A stretch of DNA of 64,000 bases from Gremmenia infestans. Its lineage: Eukaryota > Ascomycota > Leotiomycetes > Helotiales > Hamatocanthoscyphaceae. Numbering within the stretch: the first letter of the stretch is position 1; every line of letters begins with the position of its first letter. Positions 57,217-64,000 of this stretch are shown here, piece by piece. Location of the stretch: contig JAFEVB010000026.1 in assembly GCA_032629725.1 (NCBI GenBank), positions 744,001 through 808,000 on the forward strand. The letters are read 5' to 3'. The notes below the pieces were generated by a model that searched no databases, had not been told where the DNA came from, and was given only the letters and a program-made list of their open reading frames with translations. Made by a program: the position numbers and the translations under genes.

Positions 57217-58182
57217 ACCCTCTCGAACCGGAAAAAGCACCGCACTAGTATCACAGCCTTCAAATCCAAACTCCTCCTGCCGACTTTGATATTCTGGTGG
57301 CACATGGAACTTGAAAGGCACGGATTCAGTCCACTTCAAATGTTTGACACGGGCATTTCATCACGAAGTCTTTGGAAATGGAGTTTAGAATATAGATAGT
57401 TACGTTTCTAGATCAATGAACGAAATGATTTTAAAATAGACTGGTGCCCAAAGTGACTATAAGCGATGCTACGGAGTAATCTGCAAATAAACTCTAGGCT
57501 GATAACGTTTAGCTCAAAGGATTTAAGCATTATAGAACAAGTCAATGTCCGTTATTCAGACATAGTCATAGAGTTATTACTTTTTAGTCACTGTGCGGGG
57601 GTATTCCTCAAACTGAAATTTTTCTGAAGACCTGTTAGTGCAGAGAATAGCTATTATGACAATATATACGATTTTATACGATTTCATACTATTCTCTACC
57701 CTAAAACCTATTTGCATAAACACGTGATCCACCCCCCTTTCGACTTTTGTGATCCTGTTTGTCTTGATTCTCACTCCTGGATTGCTATGTAAAAAGGTGG
57801 GCAAGTTACATTTCCTTGATACTTCGTCCATCGATTTTATCCAGTACTTTTAAGGACATTATGGAGTTGCTAAGAGACGAGCGCTGCACTAAAATACCAA
57901 CTTTCTGCATAGATAAAGCTATCATCTTAATCCGGAACTGTGTCCAGGTCTTTTACGGGAAAGGCTCAGGTTTGCATTTGCGGTGTGTATGGACAGGTCT
58001 ATGAACTTGCAAATATAGAGAGGTAGTTTGCTTAATTATTTCTCAGACGCTAAAAATACGAGTTCTGCCGGTCTACAGCTAGCTCTCTTTCATTATTCTT
58101 CCATCATCATCATCATGACTTTCATAAGTAGATCGAGATCTTAGATATTCGAGGCTCCATATATCTGAGAGACAAGGAATTC
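57217..58182. other. Intergenic, about 970 bases
   Basis: Lies between convergent genes. It has an exact TACGGAGTA at 57470 and a CAT trinucleotide run near 58100-58114. No gene-like frame. Confidence 0.45.
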
Positions 58183-60260
58183 TCAAACATTGCCACCGGC
58201 AAAATGTACGACGTGCGGATCATGTGTGTCATTGCCGTTAACGCTGCCGCCGTAGTCCAGATACCCTTGAATATGCTCTAGGGGAACATTTAATACCTCT
58301 GTTTCATTGCCCATTACCCATACGGTTTGCATTCCTGTAACAAATGTCAGATTTTGTTAACAAGGGAAAAGAAAAAGAAAAGAACAAGACATTAAAATAC
58401 AAGCTCTAGCTGCAGATCCAGGGATTACAAGAGATGAATTGCTTCAAGGAAACGAAAGGAATAGAATTGAAATGCTTACCCATAACCATATGCTGCAAAA
58501 TATGACAATGAATCATCCACACCCCCGGCTCCGTAACCCGCAACCGCCACGCGCGCCAACCCATATCAATTCCCGGCGTTGTTTTCTCGGCGTATTTATA
58601 CAACATCGTCGTATCGCGTTGCGCCAAACTCAAACCCCTGATGAGCTCTTCATTAGCCACGGGATCATACGTGCCATTTCCAGAGCCAAGGTCATAGTAA
58701 TGTGCACCGTGGGCATGGAAAGGATGCACATCAACGCTTCCCACATCTGAGCCGGTGTTCTGGATGATGATCTCGATGACCTCGCCGATCGCGGCGGGGA
58801 AGACGCGAGTGATGGGGTCGATGCCCTGATGGGCGATTGCGCGGTCGAGAGAGGGGAATTCCATGCTGTTGTTTTTGTATAGGGAGACGAGGTAGGGTTC
58901 GTGGGGGAAGGATTCTATCCATGGGCTGTCGTCTTGAGCCCACATTATTGAGCCGTTACCTATGATTTGATGCGTGCGGATGGTGATTCGGCGAGTCACT
59001 TCGGAGGTTTTAGGAAAGTCTGGGTTCAAAGTTAAGGATAGGAGCTTATAGTCAAGCCATCCGAATGTGTTTGCAGGAAGTGTGAGGGGTGGTGCTCCGG
59101 TTGGTAGCGTGAGAGGAGATAGTTTTGGACGTGGTGCTCGTTTTGAATTCGCGAGTTGGTATTCTAAAACTGCGTAGGAGCGTGTGAGAGACGGCCGGTC
59201 TCGAGTCTCCATCTGCAGGAAGAATTGGGACTTTGACAGGTCATTTCGTCGTTTCGTTTTGAAGAGCACACTGAATCTCTGGCCACTCCCAATCTGGAGA
59301 TAGGAAATATTAATCGGCTTCACGTAATTTCCATCGGCCTCAATTAGATTCATCTCGTGATCTTCAAACGCAAGGGATACAAAGGAAAGAGCAGTGCCTC
59401 CAATAAACCTAAAGCGGTAGGTTTTGTCTGGATCAACCCTGATCGTGGCAAGTGCGCAGTCCGCTGATGTAGTGCTGCCTTGAAGTTGCCCTTGGCCATT
59501 GACGAGGATGTTGGCTGTCTCTCCACTCCATTGGAAAGGGTTTCCAATTAGACCTTCTTCGATCTCCGAGTTCGATTTCTCGAAAACGTCTGATAAGGCG
59601 ATGATTCTCTCGTCATCATACTCGAACGGCGGCTTTCCAGCTTCTTCGACAATCAGTGGCCCTGCAGCTGTGACAGCCTGAAAGCCAACATGAGAGTGAT
59701 AAAAGTATGTTCCTGCAGTTCCAGAACCGATATCCAGCTCGTAGTCAAAGTAGTGATTTGGTGGAATGGGCCATTGTGACGCGCCTGGGGTCCCATCACT
59801 GAATGGTGAAGCTGCCATGCTCAATCCATGCCAATGCTACGCAGATGTTAGTCATTGAGTTGCTTTCAGTCCAAACAGAATCAAGTGCCATTGTCAAATT
59901 CTTATCATCTATATCATTGAAGACCCTTATCCAGTAGATATTCCCCTCGGAAAGTCGAAGTCCAGGCCCTGGTGAGGTACCATTAACCAGAATAACTTTA
60001 TCTTTTGTGATGCATGATTGAGTGAATGGCTGTTCAGTAACCCGTAGGCTATAGTCTGGAGAGAAAGATGAACCATGCTTCGTGGGAACCGTGGAGGTGA
60101 CAGCTTGCTCATCCGGCGAGATGAAAGAAACGAGTGTGTTGAATTTGAGGCCCAGACCCCCATCGAGGTAAGTGTAGATCAGAATAAACAGCAGGGGAAG
60201 ACTCCATAGTAGCAGTTTAGGGAAAGAGAGGAACGTGGAGGAAATCAATGGCTTGGCCAT
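58183..60260 (-). CDS. Membrane-anchored multicopper oxidase
   Basis: Laccase/ascorbate-oxidase-like enzyme oxidising phenolic or metal substrates with reduction of oxygen to water. Exons 59889-60260, 58480-59836 and 58183-58334 give 626 residues. An N-terminal hydrophobic segment (LLLWSLPLLFILIYTYL) is a signal anchor or peptide. All four copper boxes are present in order: HWHG, YFYHSHVGFQ, HPFHAHG and HCHILQHMVMG, the last giving the type 1 site with a likely Met axial ligand. Intron 1 is awkward: a GC donor at 59888 gives a clean LTM-HWHG junction (52 nt), while the GT donor at 59876 gives a 40-nt intron and inserts ALDS. NxT/NxS sites suggest secretion. Which clade it belongs to I cannot tell. 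Confidence 0.9.
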
Positions 60261-60865
60261 TATTGCTTCGCTTTTGAGGTTGACGATACAATCTCTTGGA
60301 AATAACCTGGGAGTATTTTAGCGCGATGCATAGATCTGAAACTAGACACGGTGTCACGTGGTATTTGACAATGAAATCTAGAATGAAGAAGGTTGGATAT
60401 GGATGTTTGAGAAGCAGATATTCATGTTAATTTGCGCGTATGTCAATAGCTGCAATATAACGCACATAGAACTCGGGTTGTGAGGTTTTGACAGTCGGTT
60501 AAAAATAAGGGGCAAGTCATCTGACCACGCCCCCCTGGAACTTTACCAGAAGACAACTCCCTATAGGAAAAGCATCGCGCGCACCACAAAACAATTAGCA
60601 CCAAAAATTTGTAAACGAATCATATGCATATAATGATCTCTGTGCATTCATTATTACTGTTCTACGTGTCTCGATCTGAACGCTAACGCAGATAGGTCCT
60701 TCTCGAAACCCCAAGATCTCCAATCCATGCTCAAATTAGAGACATATCCAGTCCGGACATATCCCAACTACAATCCATCTGTACCACAAAGGTCCCCTCC
60801 ACATACAAGCATCGGCAGTTCCTTCACCTCCGCTCACCCCACCCCACCCCCACCTCCAGCCCCAT
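60261..60865. other. Intergenic, about 600 bases
   Basis: Promoter of the multicopper oxidase and 3' region of the next gene. A CCCCACCCCACCCCC-like run is near 60836-60852. Nothing else. Confidence 0.4.
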
Positions 60866-62125
60866 TCACATAATCTTAACCCTCTTCTTAGCCCTCTCCC
60901 CAGCCCTCTCATCACCCAATCCATGCGCCCCAACCCGACACTCCTCCCCACCAATCTCCAAAGCCTCACACTCCACACACGGTGGTCCCCCAAAACACCT
61001 GACATCCTCACGCCTCATACCCCCATCAATCAACTGCACACAGCGCGGACATCTCGGATTATTCTCACTGGGTGACCAGAGCTTTGGAGTGGGAAGCAGA
61101 CCTTGCTTGTCATCGTCACTACTCAGATGCATCAAGAGACCCGCTGCCAATTTTCCATGCCCGTGCCCGTGCTCGCGTGATGGTGAACCTGGGAGCGAGA
61201 TAGAGGGGAATGTTGAGGCGGAGGGAAGCGGAGCAAGACAGAGAGGCGGGGTGGAGCAATGGCTTAGAGGTGGTGATTGCGACCCTGGATTGCGCGTGAG
61301 CATTGGCGAGTTGGGCAGTAGCGTTCTTGGTTGTCGTTCCTGCTGAGGTTCACGTTCGCCTTGCTCCAACTCATGAGGCAGCTCAGCTTGCTCATCTGAA
61401 CCGTCGGCATCATCTTCAGCTTGCCCATTCTCTGATTCTTGTGCTGCTTTCCCTTTGCCTTTTCCCTTTTTGTCTGCTGAAGTAGCTGCACGTGCTCGTG
61501 TCTTTGCTGCAAGTTCCTTAGCCGGTGCTTTGCCCTTCACGGTCGGTTTTGCGGCTTGGGGTTGACTCTTCGGCGCTGTGGGCTGTTTTGTAGGGGCCGC
61601 CACATTTGACTTGGCTGCTTGTAGTTGTGCTGGGGCTTTAGGCTTCGCTGGTGCTTTTACTTTCGGCTTGGCTGAACCCTGTGCTTGAGTCTTTGCTGGA
61701 CGTTCTTTCACCGGGGCTTTCGCCTTTGGCTTCACTGCATCTTTGCCCTTTGCCGGTACAGGTTTTGCTGCAGCTGGCGCACTGCCGCTTTTCTTCGTTG
61801 GGAGGTTTGAAAATAGTGGTGTTGGAGATGGTTCAGATAATGTTGGTGGTTCGGAGAGCTCGGAGCTTGAGGCATCATCGTCGCCGTTATCGTGAGCTAC
61901 TTTCGCATCGGAGATTGAAGGCTTCTTCGCTGGTCGACTCGTGGTTCTTGCACTGGAGGCGGGGATGAATGGATTTGGTGGTCGCGAAAGGACTTTTTCT
62001 TTTTCGTTCTTCTTTTGCGAGGTGAGAGGCTGAGTAGGTTCTGGCTGTAGACTGCTTGCAGGACCGGTTTCGCTCTTCTTCTCCTCATCTTTGTCGTTTC
62101 GGGAGCGCAGACTGCGTCCAGCCAT
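60866..62125 (-). CDS. Lys/Ala/Pro-rich disordered protein with a C-terminal six-cysteine module
   Basis: A 419-residue frame with the ATG at 62125 (MAGRSLRSRND). Residues about 111-228 are extremely rich in Lys, Ala and Pro (repeats such as KPKAKAPVK and KAPAKPKAPA), recalling linker-histone tails. An acidic patch then follows. Residues about 359-396 hold Cys-x2-Cys-x14-Cys-x5-Cys-x2-Cys-x9-Cys (RCPRCVQLIDGG, then RCFGGPPCVECEAL and EEC), followed by a basic end (RAKKRVKIM). This composition suggests chromatin or DNA association, which is inference only. The Cys module shares the PCxxC core with three nearby proteins. There is no regulator body and no signal peptide. Confidence 0.7.
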   Translation of the reverse strand: MAGRSLRSRNDKDEEKKSETGPASSLQPEPTQPLTSQKKNEKEKVLSRPPNPFIPASSARTTSRPAKKPSISDAKVAHDNGDDDASSSELSEPPTLSEPSPTPLFSNLPTKKSGSAPAAAKPVPAKGKDAVKPKAKAPVKERPAKTQAQGSAKPKVKAPAKPKAPAQLQAAKSNVAAPTKQPTAPKSQPQAAKPTVKGKAPAKELAAKTRARAATSADKKGKGKGKAAQESENGQAEDDADGSDEQAELPHELEQGEREPQQERQPRTLLPNSPMLTRNPGSQSPPLSHCSTPPLCLAPLPSASTFPSISLPGSPSREHGHGHGKLAAGLLMHLSSDDDKQGLLPTPKLWSPSENNPRCPRCVQLIDGGMRREDVRCFGGPPCVECEALEIGGEECRVGAHGLGDERAGERAKKRVKIM

Positions 62126-62492
62126 TTTGACATAGATGTGCGTTGATTGTGGGATGTAGATTGAAGAGGAAGTAGTATTTGGTTTCTTAAATAGGTTGAG
62201 GATCTGAGTTATTATTGAATCCGAGACTGCGCATATGAGTTCGTGTGCTTCTGGTGAATTGATAGATTCTTCGCGCAACATATTCACCTTTCAGGGGCTT
62301 ACCAGCCGTTTGTAAGGAGTATGCAAAGAAAACCCGTTCTCATTGCTTTTATGTTCTTTCATAACATCACTTTATCTATGTTATGGAATACTCACCTGCA
62401 GAATATGCCTCAATCTTCCAACTGCGAGAGAATCAGCAAGAATCTTTCCATAGAACACTCAACGTACCCATCCAACTACCCTCAACTCCCAC
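62126..62492. other. Intergenic, about 370 bases
   Basis: 5' region of the Lys/Ala/Pro-rich gene and 3' end of the dehydrogenase. No feature seen. Confidence 0.4.
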
Positions 62493-63786
62493 TCAAGAAT
62501 CCCTCTTCTTCACCCCCTCCGTCTGAAAATCTAACCCAGCATCCCGTCTGATAACCCCAAACATACTACTGGAATCCAACTTCCTCCCCACCCCCTCTTC
62601 CTCCGCCCACACTTTCGCCTCTTTCAAATGCCCCAGCGCCACCTCCCCAACCTTCAACCGCGTTCCCGCCTTCTCCGCGCAACTAATCCCAATGCCCACA
62701 TCCTTAATCCCTAATCCGAGATCACTCCACGGACTCTCTCCCTTGGGCGGACAATAAGCTCCAGTCGTAAGTCTCTTGCTCATAGTATACGCCAACTCCC
62801 CGTAATTCTCCTTAATCAACATCTCCATATTCTCGCTCCCTAGCCCCGTTTTCTCTGCAAATACGTGGGCCTCGGAGATCATCTCCATCATCGCCGCGGT
62901 GATAAAGTTTCTATTTGAAAAATGAAGTTTAGCATCTGTTGCGTACAAGTGGAGCCGGAAACTTGTTCAGATGCTTACCCCGATGTCTTCATCAAGCTTG
63001 CTTTCGATGCATCTACTCCTAGCTCAATAACTCCCCTCCCCATCACACCTTTAAGAAACGGCTTGATTGCATCAAGTGCCTTTTGAGGGCCGGCGATGAT
63101 GAATAGCAGTTGACCCGTAGCTGCTACGGGGGAGGCGCCGAAGACGGGTGCTTTGATTCACCATAGTTATTAGCAGGCGAACGAAAACAGTTGAGCTGAG
63201 TAGAGGAGTGGAGTGGTGTGGAGTGGAGTAAAGTGGGGGGGTTACCAGCTACGAATAGAGCTCCAGCCTCTGTAAGTGTACTTGCGATGGACGAAGTGGT
63301 ATCGGGATGAACCGTCGTGGTATCCACGATAATCTTCCCTGTTAGGGACCCTGAAGTGGGGGTGAGGATTTGCGATACGATGCTTTGGAGGGCTGCGTCG
63401 TCGCTGAGCTACAGTACGTCCACCACAAAGAGTCAGTGGGCTGCAGAGCTTTAAACGAGTAAATACTAGATATCTACCTATACTTACTGATAGAAATATA
63501 ATATCTGACCCTTTAACCACTTCGCTAACACTGGCAACAGGCACGCCCCCCAATTCTTCTAAAGGTGCACCACGTGATAGTGTTCGATTTGTGAAATGTA
63601 GAGGTGCTGCGGAGTTTGCCTTGAGATGTTTCTGCAGGTTTGTAGCCATGGCTAGACCCATGGAGCCGAGTCCTAATGTCTCTGATTAGTTTTCATATCC
63701 GTTTCAATGAGTAGTCATGACTCATGGGGTTAGATTATTGGTATGGTACCTATCCATCCGAGCCTGGGGTGGGTTTGAGATGCCAT
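62493..63786 (-). CDS. Beta-hydroxyacid dehydrogenase (3-hydroxyisobutyrate dehydrogenase-like)
   Basis: NAD(P)-dependent oxidoreductase of the 6-phosphogluconate/3-hydroxyisobutyrate family. Five exons (63750-63786, 63488-63672, 63246-63408, 62979-63150, 62493-62910) join in frame to 324 residues. The Rossmann motif GLGSMGLAMATNL is at about residues 13-25. It is followed by LSDDAALQSIVSQIL and IIVDTTTVHPDTTSSIA, the family's signature region. The substrate loop is APVFGASPVAATGQLLFIIAG. The helical domain has NFITAAMMEMISEAHVFAEK and LGIKDVGIG, with the catalytic Lys in IKD. Length is typical. The actual substrate cannot be told from sequence: members act on 3-hydroxyisobutyrate, tartronate semialdehyde, gamma-hydroxybutyrate or other acids. 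Confidence 0.92.
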
Positions 63787-64000
63787 GATTGAGATATAAG
63801 GGGAGATATAAAATAGGGGCGGTATGAATGTTGATGGAAGAATAAGAGAGTTTGTAGTGTTTATATACCAGTGAGTTTATTATGTAAGTAGAAAACGATC
63901 CGTCACAATGCTCCGTACCGTAAAGGCAGCTCGGGCGCTAAGAAAGCGATCTCGGCTGCGCTTGACTAACTAAGTAGAATTAAGGGATATAATTGATGTA

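Overview
The window is nuclear DNA of a filamentous ascomycete (Pezizomycotina). Genes are split by short introns (mostly 40-110 nt) with GTAAGT/GTATGT-type donors and CTAAC-like branch points. There are several Zn2Cys6 regulators, a hybrid histidine kinase, and long AT-rich or microsatellite-rich intergenic DNA. A Leotiomycetes (Helotiales-like) origin is my guess from the protein flavour; the sequence alone does not prove it.

Layout. 0.2-12.7 kb is a dense block: methionine aminopeptidase 1 (-), kynurenine 3-monooxygenase (+) from a shared promoter, a seven-exon hybrid histidine kinase (+), a tiny membrane protein (-) and a seven-exon Zn2Cys6 regulator (-). 13.7-20.5 kb holds an acidic nuclear-type protein (-), a decayed class-III aminotransferase relic, a zinc-type alcohol dehydrogenase-like gene whose first exon is out of frame, and a SAM37/metaxin-like import protein (-). 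20.5-31.9 kb is an 11.5-kb gene desert rich in simple repeats, with a possible reverse-transcriptase fossil. 31.9-35.3 kb has a divergent pair: a conserved fungal protein of unknown function (-) and an alternative NADH dehydrogenase (+). 36-41 kb holds relics (a C2H2 zinc-finger protein and an RCC1 copy) around an intact regulator that has a bZIP-like basic start instead of a zinc cluster. 41.6-47.8 kb carries a repeat-bearing secreted or anchored protein, ribosomal protein uS5 (RPS2) and another Zn2Cys6 regulator, all on the minus strand.

51.6-62.1 kb is the most unusual part. It has five mostly disordered, apparently lineage-specific proteins. Four of them carry a six-cysteine module containing a Pro-Cys-x-x-Cys core that resembles a Zn2Cys6 cluster but lacks the usual fungal regulator body. 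A membrane-anchored multicopper oxidase sits among them. The window ends with a beta-hydroxyacid dehydrogenase (-).

The housekeeping genes (MAP1, BNA4, SAM37, RPS2, NADH dehydrogenase) do not form a pathway together. Three loci are visibly decayed and one more looks damaged, so the accessory stretches are turning over quickly. Exon models were built by hand; every main model closes in frame from ATG to stop, except the dehydrogenase noted as frameshifted.
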